The notes under the pieces: model-generated
Seen by the model: the letters and a program-made list of their open reading frames with translations, nothing else
The model's database searches: none
Told to the model about the DNA's origin: nothing
Assembly (NCBI RefSeq): GCF_000803645.1
Contig: NZ_CP009122.1
Location: forward strand, 906,501-970,500
Direction: 5' to 3'
Source of the DNA: Sphingopyxis fribergensis
GTDB lineage: Bacteria > Pseudomonadota > Alphaproteobacteria > Sphingomonadales > Sphingomonadaceae
Length of the DNA stretch: 64,000 nt
Shown here: positions 46,235-54,071 of the stretch, piece by piece
How positions within the stretch are numbered: position 1 is the stretch's first letter
How the letters are laid out: every line of letters begins with the position of its first letter
Program-made: the position numbers and the translations under genes

Positions 46235-46314
46235 CGCCATTCCCGCGAAAGCGGGAACCCAGGGGCTAGGCCAGCCGACGGACGCTCTGGGTCCCCGCTT
46301 TCGCGGGGATGACG
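46235..46314. repeat. REP-like palindrome, copy 3
   Basis: CGCCATTCCCGCG and CGCGGGGATGACG are the inverted ends. The centre GGCCAGCCGACGGACGCTCT is the reverse complement of the centre of copy 2 at 27481-27562, so these two share their loop. It lies between the convergent pepN and SMR genes. Confidence 0.85.
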
Positions 46315-46367
46315 AAGTATTAGAATGGAGCGACAGCTATTGGTCGCCAGCGGACATCGCTGCCTTA

Positions 46368-46685
46368 ACTCGTCGAAAATAGCTTGGTCCCGGCGACCCC
46401 GATCACGATCAGCGCCATGAAGCCGATCTGTACCGCATTCACCTTCTCGCCGAACCAGAAGATGCCGCCGATGATGACACCCACCGCACCAAGGCCGGTC
46501 CAGATCGCATAGGCGGTGCCGGCCGAAATGCCGCGCATCGCGAAGGCGAGCAGCGCCATATTGAGGAAGCTCAGCGAGATCGGCACGATCGATGCCTGCC
46601 AGGTCCCGAGCGTCGCAGCCCATTTGAGGCTGAGCGCCCAGATGATTTCGGTAACAACGGCGATCGCGAGGATGACCCACGCCAT
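46368..46685 (-). CDS. Small multidrug resistance family exporter, Gdx/SugE-like
   Basis: Four-helix inner-membrane proton antiporter of about 105 residues. The essential Glu is in AIAVVTEIIWALSLKW, where the Trp three residues later is typical of the Gdx (guanidinium exporter) subtype rather than EmrE/QacE. GTAYAIWTGLGAVGVIIGG and EKVNAVQIGFMAL match helices 3 and 4. The ATG at 46685 follows GAAAGGA. The stop codon lies at the left end of the gene (46365-46370). The ribosome binding site is held within a leader hairpin described next. Guanidinium as substrate is inference. Confidence 0.9.
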
Positions 46686-46694
46686 ATATATAGT

Positions 46695-46793
46695 CCTTTC
46701 AAGCCAGCGGGCTCGAAAGGAAAGGCGCAGCCGGAAACCCGGAAGAGGCTGCGCAGACGAAGGCGATATGATGCGGCGCCCTCTAGGCGCATC
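46695..46793 (-). promoter_or_regulatory. Hairpin-rich leader of the SMR gene
   Basis: On the minus strand three hairpins follow one another: 46793-46770 (GATGCGCC...GCATC, with a bulge), 46754-46725 (GCGCAGCC...GGCTGCGC, perfect 8 bp, then CTTTCCTTTC) and 46720-46695 (CCTTTC-G-AGCC...GGCT-T-GAAAGG). The last pairs off GAAAGG, the ribosome binding site of the SMR gene. The middle hairpin with its pyrimidine tail could be the terminator of the Mla operon. It does not match guanidine-I, -II or -III riboswitch motifs that I know. Confidence 0.5.
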
Positions 46794-46820
46794 GGCACGA
46801 AATGGCAATTCCTAGGCGGA

Positions 46821-47420
46821 CTAGCCCCCCAGCCACCCCGTAACATCGACGGCGACCTTGTTCGCCGCGCGGGTCAGAGCCTCGCCGACGGGTTTCGCCT
46901 CGACCTTGCCGCCGATCGCCTCGCGCGCTTCAAAGCGGCGCTGCGTCACCGACTTGCCGCCCGCCGACACCAGCATCGCCTGATAGACGACGACGACCTC
47001 GTTGGTGGCAGCGTCGACGCCGAACTCCATCAGCTGTCCCGCGAGCTGTTCGCCCGGCGCGGTCAGATATTGCCCCTCGTCGAGCACGACGCGCGTCGTG
47101 CGCGCCGACACGGTTTCGGACACCAGCCGCTGGAACAGGCGCGAGGGCGCCTCGACCCATTGCGCATCCTTCACATAGGTGACGCTCGATCCGTCCTGCT
47201 GCACCGGGATGCGCGTCGTGCGCAGTTTCTGCGGGGCGGTAGGGATAAGGATCGTCAGCGTCGCCGCATCGGCTGCGGTACGCGCGCCGCCAGCCGTCGG
47301 TGTGGCCTCGGCGTCGAGCGACAGCAGGAAGGGCGGGGTCTTGCCGCCAAGGCCAATGCAGCCCGACAGCGAGACGGCAGCAGCAGCGACGAGCAACGGA
47401 GCGCGGAGGCGGCGGATCAT
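46821..47420 (-). CDS. ABC transport auxiliary lipoprotein (PqiC/YmbA-like)
   Basis: Product of 199 residues with a lipobox (SLSGC, Cys about 21), hence a lipoprotein, probably of the outer membrane because Ile follows the Cys. The body matches the ABC-type transport auxiliary component fold (TLTILIPTAPQKLRTTRIPV, DAQWVEAPSRLFQRLV). It is the last gene of the mlaE-mlaF-mlaD unit, 11 bases after mlaD. In alphaproteobacteria this lipoprotein often replaces MlaA/MlaC-type periplasmic partners. Confidence 0.88.
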   Translation of the reverse strand: MIRRLRAPLLVAAAAVSLSGCIGLGGKTPPFLLSLDAEATPTAGGARTAADAATLTILIPTAPQKLRTTRIPVQQDGSSVTYVKDAQWVEAPSRLFQRLVSETVSARTTRVVLDEGQYLTAPGEQLAGQLMEFGVDAATNEVVVVYQAMLVSAGGKSVTQRRFEAREAIGGKVEAKPVGEALTRAANKVAVDVTGWLGG

Positions 47421-47431
47421 GGGTTTCGTCC

Positions 47432-48373
47432 TTATTCTCTATAGTCGGGCAGCTTGCTGCCGCCGAGGACTGCGCCGGCGCCTTGCTGGTCGAGCTTGTC
47501 GGTCAGGCTGGACAGCGAGGCAGAGGTACGGCGCAGGTCGCGGATCAGCGCATTGGCTTCGGGGATCGTCGTTTCGCTGAAGGTCTTGAGCCCCGGCCGC
47601 GCGTCGCTGATCGCGCCTTCCAGCGTAGCCATCGACGCATTGGCCGATTTCAGGGTATCGCGCAGGTTCGCCATCGCGGGGTCTACGTTGCGGTCGATCG
47701 TGCCCTGCGCCGACGCCGCCAGATTGCCGACCTGCTCGGCGGCGTTGCCCGCCTGCTGGATCGCGATGCGGGTATCGGCGAGCGCGCGTTCGAGCGCCGG
47801 TCCATTGCGCGCGAGCGTCGCAGTGGTTGTCTCGACATTGGCCAGTATCTTGGCAAAGCTTTCCTGGTTCTTGTCGTCGGCGAGTTCGGCGAGGCGTTCG
47901 CTCAGCGTCGACAGGCGCTGGAGCAATTGCGGCGCGGTGTTCAGCAGTTCGCCGAGACCGCCGACGCGTGTCGGGATGACGGGCTTGCCCGCGGGCCCCT
48001 TGTCGGCGATCGGCGGCGCGCCCTTGACCGCGCCGTCGAGCGAGATCTGCGACACGCCGGTAAAGCCGACGCCTTCGAGCGCGGCGGTCGTGCCCTGCAG
48101 CACGGGGACGCCCTCGTTCACCTCGATCCGGACGCGAACGAATTGCGGGTCTTCGGGCCACAGCGCGATTTCGCGCACCTGGCCTGCGGGCACGCCCGAG
48201 AATTGCACCTGCGCGCCCTTGTTCAATCCGTCGACCGACTGTTTGAAGAATATGTCATATTCGCGCTTGTCGCCGCCGCTGTCGTTCGCCAGCCAGACGA
48301 CGAAAAACGCCAGCGCCGCCGTGAAGAAGAGGACAAAAGCGCCGACGAGGACGTTGTTTGAGCGAGTTTCCAT
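47432..48373 (-). CDS. mlaD: MlaD family lipid-binding MCE protein
   Basis: Product of 313 residues. An N-terminal helix (VLVGAFVLFFTAALAFFVVWL) anchors a single MCE domain (YDIFFKQSVDGLNKGAQVQF, GVPAGQVREIAL, GFTGVSQISLDG). A long C-terminal helical region with Ala/Leu/Thr heptads (about 150-290) follows, much longer than in E. coli MlaD. That could form a tunnel or needle toward the outer membrane. It is nine bases downstream of mlaF and shares its operon. Confidence 0.92.
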   Translation of the reverse strand: METRSNNVLVGAFVLFFTAALAFFVVWLANDSGGDKREYDIFFKQSVDGLNKGAQVQFSGVPAGQVREIALWPEDPQFVRVRIEVNEGVPVLQGTTAALEGVGFTGVSQISLDGAVKGAPPIADKGPAGKPVIPTRVGGLGELLNTAPQLLQRLSTLSERLAELADDKNQESFAKILANVETTTATLARNGPALERALADTRIAIQQAGNAAEQVGNLAASAQGTIDRNVDPAMANLRDTLKSANASMATLEGAISDARPGLKTFSETTIPEANALIRDLRRTSASLSSLTDKLDQQGAGAVLGGSKLPDYRE

Positions 48374-48382
48374 CAGCTGTTC

Positions 48383-49237
48383 CTATCGCCGCTTCGCGGT
48401 TTGGTTCCCGCCCGCCGCAGCGCGGCCCCGCGGCCCGTTGAAATAATCCTGAATCCAGGGATGCTCGGTGGCAAGCAGCTCCGGGATGGTGCCGACCGCG
48501 ATCACCTTCTTCTCGGCCAAGACGGCCACCCGGTCGCAGGTGGCGTAAAGCGAGTCGAGGTCGTGGGTGATGAGGAAGACGGTGAGGCCCATCGTGTCGG
48601 CGAGCTCGCGAATGAGCTCATCGAACTTCGCCGCACCGATTGGGTCGAGCCCCGCTGTCGGCTCGTCGAGAAAGAGCAGCGCAGGGTCGAGCGCGAGTGC
48701 GCGCGCGAGGCCGGCACGCTTTACCATGCCGCCCGACAGTTCGGCGGGATATTTGGGGCCGGCATCGGGGGGCAGGCCGACCATCGCCACCTTGTACGCG
48801 GCGATCTCGTCGAGCAGTCTCTGGTCGAGCCGCGGATAATATTCGCGCAGCGGAACCTGGATATTTTCGGCGACGCTCAGCGTCGAGAAAAGCGCGCCGC
48901 CCTGGAACATCACGCCCCAGCGCCGACGCAGGTCGCGCGATTCCTCTTCGTTGGCGATCGTGTCGAGGGTCTTGCCATAAACCTCGATCTCGCCCGCGGT
49001 CGGGGTTTGCAGCCCAATGATCGACCGCATCAGCACCGACTTGCCGGTGCCCGATCCACCGACCACGCCCAGGATTTCGCCCGAGCGGACGTCGAGATTG
49101 AGATCCTCGTGAACCACGGCATCGCCGAACTGGTTCTTGAGGTTCCGGATGCAGATAGCGCGCTCGAATTTTTCAGGGCGCACCGCATCGGCCGCCGCAA
49201 GCTCTTGCTCGATGTCCTGTTCAATTTCCGCGGCCAT
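48383..49237 (-). CDS. mlaF: MlaF-type ABC transporter ATPase
   Basis: Product of 284 residues. Walker A is GGSGTGKS, the ABC signature LSGGM, Walker B LLFLDEPTAGLDP and the switch His in LITHDLDSL. It powers the MlaE permease in phospholipid transport. The start at 49237 overlaps the mlaE stop by one base (TGATG); ATG at 49246 is the alternative. An acidic 20-residue N-terminal extension (EIEQDIEQELAAADAV) precedes the domain. Confidence 0.94.
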   Translation of the reverse strand: MAAEIEQDIEQELAAADAVRPEKFERAICIRNLKNQFGDAVVHEDLNLDVRSGEILGVVGGSGTGKSVLMRSIIGLQTPTAGEIEVYGKTLDTIANEEESRDLRRRWGVMFQGGALFSTLSVAENIQVPLREYYPRLDQRLLDEIAAYKVAMVGLPPDAGPKYPAELSGGMVKRAGLARALALDPALLFLDEPTAGLDPIGAAKFDELIRELADTMGLTVFLITHDLDSLYATCDRVAVLAEKKVIAVGTIPELLATEHPWIQDYFNGPRGRAAAGGNQTAKRR

Positions 49238-50343
49238 CAATTCCATCCCAGTGTCGAGAAGAAGACGGCGAACATCGCATCGAGGACGATGACGAGGAAG
49301 ATTGCGGCGACGACCGCCGATGTCGTGCGCTGCCCCACCTCTTCGGCGTTCTGGCGCACCTGCATCCCTTCGTAACAGCCGGTGACCCCGATCAGGATAC
49401 CGAACACCGGCGCCTTGATCAGCATGATGTAAAAATCGGTCATCGGAATGATTTCGCGTAGCCGCTGGATATAGGTGAGCGGCGGGATGTCGAGTCCGAC
49501 CCAGACAAAGGCGCCGCCGCCCGCGATCGCGCACAGACTGGCATAGAAACCGAGCAGCGGCATGGTGATCGTCGACGCGGCGACGCGCGGCAGCACGATC
49601 GCCTCCATGGGCGACACGCCGATCGTGCGCATCGCGTCGATCTCTTCGGTCAGCTTCATCGTCCCGATCTGTGCAGCGAATGCCGAGCCCGAGCGGCCCG
49701 CGACCATGATTGCGGTCATCAGCAGGCCCAGCTCGCGGATTGAGGCGCGGCCGACGAGGTTGATCGTAAACACTTCCAGCCCGAATTGTTCTAGCTGCAC
49801 CGCGCCCTGCTGCGCGATGACGATCCCGATGAGGAAGCTCATCAGACCGATTATCGGCAGGGCGTCGACGCCGACCGTCTGGAACCGCGTGATGACGGCG
49901 TTCCAGCGGAGGCGGCGTCGCGCACGAATCTGGATGCCTAGCGCCACGATCATCGCACCGAAAAAGCCGACGATGCCCAACAGTTCGTGCCAGATCGCAA
50001 CGCTGGCGGTGCCGACCTGTTCGAGCATGCGCGCCCATACCGGGCGGCGGTCGCGATGGACGCGATATTCGCTCTTGTCGCTCGCGAGCGCTTCGAGCAG
50101 GCGCTCCGCATCCGCGCTCGCGCCGACGACCTTCGATCCATGTTCGTTGACGGTGCGCGTCACGATCCACGCGCCGACGGTGTCGATCCGTTCGAGCGCC
50201 GACAGGTCGAGTGTCGCGATCGGGCCCAGCGCATCGAGGCGCGCGGGAACGTCCCCGAGACGCGCCAGTGTCAGTCGTCCTGTGAAGCGAACTTCGGCGC
50301 CATCGGCACCGTCGCTATATTCGAAATCCGCCCTGGCCACCAT
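49237..50343 (-). CDS. mlaE: MlaE permease with N-terminal STAS domain
   Basis: Product of 368 residues. Residues 1-100 form a STAS domain (MlaB-like; VRFTGRLTLARLGDV, LDLSALERIDTVGAWIV), fused to the MlaE permease. The permease begins WHELLGIVGFFGAMI and contains GLMSFLIGIVIAQQGAVQLE, IRELGLLMTAIMVAGRSGSA and a last helix near the C-terminus. Fusion of MlaB and MlaE explains the lack of a separate mlaB. First gene of the operon; its start faces the HAD-IB gene across about 100 bp. Confidence 0.93.
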   Translation of the reverse strand: MVARADFEYSDGADGAEVRFTGRLTLARLGDVPARLDALGPIATLDLSALERIDTVGAWIVTRTVNEHGSKVVGASADAERLLEALASDKSEYRVHRDRRPVWARMLEQVGTASVAIWHELLGIVGFFGAMIVALGIQIRARRRLRWNAVITRFQTVGVDALPIIGLMSFLIGIVIAQQGAVQLEQFGLEVFTINLVGRASIRELGLLMTAIMVAGRSGSAFAAQIGTMKLTEEIDAMRTIGVSPMEAIVLPRVAASTITMPLLGFYASLCAIAGGGAFVWVGLDIPPLTYIQRLREIIPMTDFYIMLIKAPVFGILIGVTGCYEGMQVRQNAEEVGQRTTSAVVAAIFLVIVLDAMFAVFFSTLGWN

Positions 50344-50445
50344 CGTGTGGGGGACATTGTATTATTTGCCGGACCACGGCAAGCAAATCCATAGTCTAGC
50401 TTGTCAGGTCTTGGCCGACATGCCCGCCCCTACTAAAGATAGGGC
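50344..50445. promoter_or_regulatory. Divergent promoter region, mla operon / HAD-IB gene
   Basis: AT-rich GACATTGTATTATTTGCC (about 50353-50370) stands out in GC-rich surroundings and is the likely promoter core for one or both genes. No operator was recognised. Confidence 0.35.
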
Positions 50446-51171
50446 ATGGATGACCCCCTCGCCACAGCGATCCCCGACTATGCGCACCGTGTCGCGATGT
50501 ACGACATGGACAGGACGATAACGCGTTCAGGGACTTACAGCGGGTTCCTGATGCATGTTGCGCAGCGGCGTCAGCAATGGCGGCTGTTGCTGTTGCCGCT
50601 CGTCGGGCTCGCCGGCGCCGCCTATTCGCTGCGCTTGATCGACCGGTCGCGCTTGAAGGCGATCAACCTGCGGCTGCTTGTCGGCAAGCGGTTTCGCCGG
50701 ACTGAAATCGCACCGCTCGCGGAGAGCTATGCCGACAAGGTCGTCGCGCGCGGGCTGCATCCCGCGGCGCTCGACCAGATCGCCGCCGACCGCGAAGCAG
50801 GATACCGGCTGCTCCTCGCGACCGCGTCGTTCCACCTTTATGTCGACGCGATCGCGCGGCGGCTGGGGATCGACGATGTGCTCGCGACCCGGCTCGACGA
50901 ACCCGATGGCACCGATCATATCCATGCGCGGCTGGCGGGTGACAATTGCTATGGCGACGCCAAGTTCGCGCGGATCGACGGCTGGATGGCTGCCAACGCC
51001 ATCACGCGCGACGTGGCGCATATCCGAGCTTACTCGGATCATGTATCCGACCACCCGATGCTGCATTTCGCCGACGAGGCGGTGGCAACCACGCCGTCGC
51101 GAAAGCTCAAGCGGCTTGCACCGCAAATGGGCTGGCAGGTCGTCGACTGGCGCGCACGGCGCGGTCGTTAG
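50446..51171 (+). CDS. HAD-IB family phosphatase
   Basis: Product of 241 residues. HAD motif I is YDMDRTIT (Asp20/Asp22; Asp20 the nucleophile), motif II the Thr/Ser of ATASFH, motif III a Lys in GDAKFARI, and motif IV YSDHVSDHPML. The helical cap between motifs is subfamily IB (phosphoserine-phosphatase-like), and it carries a hydrophobic stretch (LLLLPLVGLAGAAYSL) that suggests contact with the membrane. Its place opposite the Mla operon hints at lipid-phosphate dephosphorylation. Its 3' end overlaps the convergent PLP gene by four bases. Confidence 0.85.
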   Translation: MDDPLATAIPDYAHRVAMYDMDRTITRSGTYSGFLMHVAQRRQQWRLLLLPLVGLAGAAYSLRLIDRSRLKAINLRLLVGKRFRRTEIAPLAESYADKVVARGLHPAALDQIAADREAGYRLLLATASFHLYVDAIARRLGIDDVLATRLDEPDGTDHIHARLAGDNCYGDAKFARIDGWMAANAITRDVAHIRAYSDHVSDHPMLHFADEAVATTPSRKLKRLAPQMGWQVVDWRARRGR

Positions 51172-52460
51172 ACCGCGTCCAAAGCCTGCGCGAAGTCGGC
51201 GATCAGATCGTCGGGATCCTCGATGCCGATCGATACGCGCACCAGATTGTCGGTGATGCCGAGCGCCTGCTTGCGCTCGATGGGAACAGACAGATGCGTC
51301 ATCGCCGCGGGATGGCTGGCGAGCGTCTCGGTGCCGCCCAGGCTGACCGCTAGCTTCGCGATTTTCAGCGCATCGAGGAAGCGGAAACTCTCTTCCTCGC
51401 CGCCCTTTATGAACAGCGAGAAGGTCGATCCTGCGCCCGTGCAATGGCGGTCGAAGATGTCCTTCTGGCGCGCGTCCTGAATGAAGCCGAGATAGCCAAG
51501 CCCGTCTACCTTCGGATGATCGCGAAGGAAGGTGCAGACCTTCAGCGCATTTTCGCCCGCGCGGGTCATTCTGAGTTCGAGCGTTTCGAGACTGCGGAGC
51601 AACATCCACGCGGTGTTGGGGTCGCAGATCGTGCCGATCGTGTTGCGCATCGGGCGGATGATGTTGAGCAATTTCTGGTCGCCCGACACGCCGCCCGCGA
51701 CGAGGTCCGAATGACCGCCGGCATATTTGGTGAGACTGTAGACGACGAGTTCGGCGCCCTGGCGGATCGGCTTTTGCCATAGCGGGCCGAGGAAGGTGTT
51801 GTCGATCGCGATCGGCGGCTGTTGTTCGCCCGGAAAAGCGGCGTCGCGCGCGCCGCGCACGGCCTCGACATCGACGAGCGCGTTGGTCGGATTCGCCGGG
51901 CTTTCGAGATAGACGAGCGCGACCTTGCCGCCCTTTTCGTCGGCGAGCGTCTTGGCGCGCGCCAGAATATCGTCGATTTCTTCGCGCGTCGCGCCGGCAT
52001 GGAAGTCGAGGAAGCTCACGCCGAAGCGCGACAGGATGCGCGCGATCAGCGATTCGGTCGCGGCATAAAGCGGGCCCGAATGGACGATCACGTCATTCTG
52101 GCTCACCAGCGCGAGGAGCAATGTCGCGATCGCCGACATGCCGCTTGAAAAGACGAGGCTGTCGTCGGCGCCGTCCCAGACTGCGAGGCGATCTTCGAGG
52201 ATTTCCTGGTTCGGGCCGTTGAAACGCGAATAGACAAGGCCGTCGGCGGGCCCTTCGCGCTTGCCGGTGATATGTTCGAAGAAACGCTTGCCCGCCGCGG
52301 CGCTTTCGAAGGCGAAGGTTGAGGTCAGGAAGATCGGCGGCTTCAGCGAGCCTTCGGACAGCACCGGATCATAGCCGAGTCCCATCATCAGCGTCGCGGG
52401 GCTGAGGTCGCGATCGCCGATTTTCTTGGTGTTCGTCTTGGGTTTGCCGCGCATGGCCAT
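51168..52460 (-). CDS. Cys/Met-metabolism PLP enzyme (cystathionine gamma-synthase/lyase-like)
   Basis: Product of 430 residues, fold-type I. The PLP lysine is in VVYSLTKYAGGHSD. Other family elements are YSRFNGPNQEILEDRLA, FSSGMSAI, IDNTFLGP and the C-terminal SLGGTETLASHPAAMTH. Members make or cleave cystathionine or homocysteine, or act as methionine gamma-lyases; sequence alone does not decide. No met genes adjoin it. An inverted repeat GTTTC-N4-GAAAC (52503-52516) and TATAC lie upstream; no SAM-II riboswitch pattern was seen. Confidence 0.88.
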   Translation of the reverse strand: MAMRGKPKTNTKKIGDRDLSPATLMMGLGYDPVLSEGSLKPPIFLTSTFAFESAAAGKRFFEHITGKREGPADGLVYSRFNGPNQEILEDRLAVWDGADDSLVFSSGMSAIATLLLALVSQNDVIVHSGPLYAATESLIARILSRFGVSFLDFHAGATREEIDDILARAKTLADEKGGKVALVYLESPANPTNALVDVEAVRGARDAAFPGEQQPPIAIDNTFLGPLWQKPIRQGAELVVYSLTKYAGGHSDLVAGGVSGDQKLLNIIRPMRNTIGTICDPNTAWMLLRSLETLELRMTRAGENALKVCTFLRDHPKVDGLGYLGFIQDARQKDIFDRHCTGAGSTFSLFIKGGEEESFRFLDALKIAKLAVSLGGTETLASHPAAMTHLSVPIERKQALGITDNLVRVSIGIEDPDDLIADFAQALDAV

Positions 52461-52502
52461 GGGGGTGCTCCTGATGATGTTCGGTCCCTGTATAGCACGC
52501 CG

Positions 52503-52516
52503 GTTTCGTTTGAAAC
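52503..52516. promoter_or_regulatory. GTTTC-N4-GAAAC inverted repeat upstream of the PLP enzyme
   Basis: Perfect 5-bp arms (52503-52507, 52512-52516) about 45 bp before the start at 52460. On the minus strand TATACA follows 12 bases after it as a possible -10. Plausible operator, unknown regulator. Confidence 0.35.
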
Positions 52517-52544
52517 TATATTGCGCGGCAGTGCTGGACGCTTT

Positions 52545-53951
52545 CTACGCCAGCCATGCGATCGCCCAGATGACGCCAATCAGCAGCGGCACGCCGAGGA
52601 TGTCGAGCGCAAGCCCCGCTTTCAATATGCGCGGCAGCGCGATGTGATCGGTCGCCCAGGCAAGCGCATTGGGCCCGGTGCCCGATGGCAGCATGAACCC
52701 CCAGCTCGCCGCCATCGCGACGGGCAGGGCGAGGAGGACGGGGTCGGCGCCCGTCGCGGCGATCAGCGCGGCGAGTACGGGCATGATGCCGCTCGCCGTC
52801 GCGACATTGCTCGCAAATTCGGTGATCAGGATAGTGAGCGCAACGATGATCGCCGCGAGCAGGATCGTCGGGATATCGCCGAGCGGGGCGAGCACCGCGC
52901 CCAGCCATGCGGCAAGCCCGCTGGCGGTGATCGCGGCGGCGAGCGCCAGCCCGCCGCCGAACATCATGATGACGCCCCACGGCGCGCGGTCGGCCTCTTT
53001 CCAGACGAGAAGCGGTCGCCCGGTGCCGTCGGGCAGGACAAAAAGCAGCAGGCTTCCGGCCACCGCGATGGTTCCGTCGGTGAGCGCCCCTTTGGGTAGG
53101 AAGGGCTCCAGCCACGGTTGCGCGATCCACGCTAGCAGGACGAGCAGGAAGACGGGGACGACGCGGCGCTCGGCGGTCGACCAGATAGCCTGTTTGCCGA
53201 GCGCCGAGGCGGCGGCCTGACCGTCGAAGGGATGCGCGGCGAGTCGCTGGACGCGGGCGACGACGATCATCGCTGCCGGGGTTGCCAGAAGAACGACCGG
53301 AATGCCGTAAATGGCCCAGTCGAGAAACGAGATGCGCAGATCCAGCGCCTTTTCGATCAGGCCCGCGGCGATGGCGTTGGTGGGGCTGCCCACGAGGGTG
53401 CCCAGCCCGCCGATCGACGCGGCAAAGGCGATGCCCATCATGACCGCGCCGGCAAAACCCTCGGTCTCGCCTTCGCGGACGCCGCCAGCGCGCACCACGG
53501 CAAGCGCGATCGGGATCATGATCAGCGTCGTCGAGGTATTCGATATGAACATGCTGAGCAGCGCGGTTGCCGCCATGAAGGCAAAGAGCAGGCCGGTCGC
53601 GGTCGGCGCTGCGCGTTTGAGCAAGGCGAGCGCGAGGCGGCGATGCAGCCCGACGCGCTCGATCGCGAGCGCAAGGAAAGCGCCGCCAAGGATCAGGAAC
53701 AGGATCGGCGAATAATATTCCTTCGCGATCGCATTCGCGTCCATCACGCCAAAGGCGGGCACGGTAAGGAAGGGGAGGAGCGCGGTGACGGTGAGCGGCA
53801 GCGCCTCGGTCATCCACCAGATCGCCATCAAGACGGTTAGCGCCGCAACATGCCATGCGGTCGCTTGCATTCCCGCGGGCGCGGGCAGCAAAAGCATGAC
53901 GCAGAAGACGGCAAGCCCACCGATCAGCCCGAACCAGCGCGTGCGCGTCAT
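52545..53951 (-). CDS. DASS/SLC13 family anion:Na+ symporter
   Basis: Product of 468 residues with at least 11 helices. The two substrate/sodium motifs of the family are present: FISNTSTTLIMIP and EFASNVATASGIMP, each after a hairpin. Members import dicarboxylates, citrate or sulfate with Na+. WWMTEALPLTVTALLP near the N-terminus is also characteristic. Substrate unknown. Followed, beyond a repeat, by pgeF on the same strand. Confidence 0.9.
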   Translation of the reverse strand: MTRTRWFGLIGGLAVFCVMLLLPAPAGMQATAWHVAALTVLMAIWWMTEALPLTVTALLPFLTVPAFGVMDANAIAKEYYSPILFLILGGAFLALAIERVGLHRRLALALLKRAAPTATGLLFAFMAATALLSMFISNTSTTLIMIPIALAVVRAGGVREGETEGFAGAVMMGIAFAASIGGLGTLVGSPTNAIAAGLIEKALDLRISFLDWAIYGIPVVLLATPAAMIVVARVQRLAAHPFDGQAAASALGKQAIWSTAERRVVPVFLLVLLAWIAQPWLEPFLPKGALTDGTIAVAGSLLLFVLPDGTGRPLLVWKEADRAPWGVIMMFGGGLALAAAITASGLAAWLGAVLAPLGDIPTILLAAIIVALTILITEFASNVATASGIMPVLAALIAATGADPVLLALPVAMAASWGFMLPSGTGPNALAWATDHIALPRILKAGLALDILGVPLLIGVIWAIAWLA

Positions 53952-53979
53952 CCTTCCCCCTCTTCCGTCCCAGTCACCT

Positions 53980-54056
53980 CGTCATCCCGGCGAAGGCCGG
54001 GATCTCACCCTGGCGAAATGACACACCGGCGAGATACCGGCCTCCGCCGGGATGAC
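53980..54056. repeat. Divergent REP-like palindrome, copy 4
   Basis: CGTCATCCCGGCGAAGGCCG at the left and CGGCCTCCGCCGGGATGAC at the right are inverted, with ATCTCACCCTGG inside. The outer GTCATCCC...GGGATGAC is shared with the other copies, but the stem is GGCGAAGGCC rather than CGCGAAAGCG. It lies between pgeF and the symporter gene. Confidence 0.75.
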
Positions 54057-54071
54057 AGGAGGAATGTGCCT

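Noticed and set aside
46695..46820. Guanidine-I, -II or -III riboswitch before the SMR gene
   Set aside because: The conserved loops (such as ACGR loops of class II or the pseudoknot sequence of class III) are absent; only generic hairpins are present.
52461..52544. SAM-II riboswitch before the PLP sulfur-metabolism gene
   Set aside because: The leader is too short and lacks the conserved pseudoknot bases.
2808..54056. GTCATTCCCGCG palindromes as a CRISPR array or attachment sites
   Set aside because: Copies are single, tens of kilobases apart and internally palindromic, with no spacers and no cas or integrase genes.
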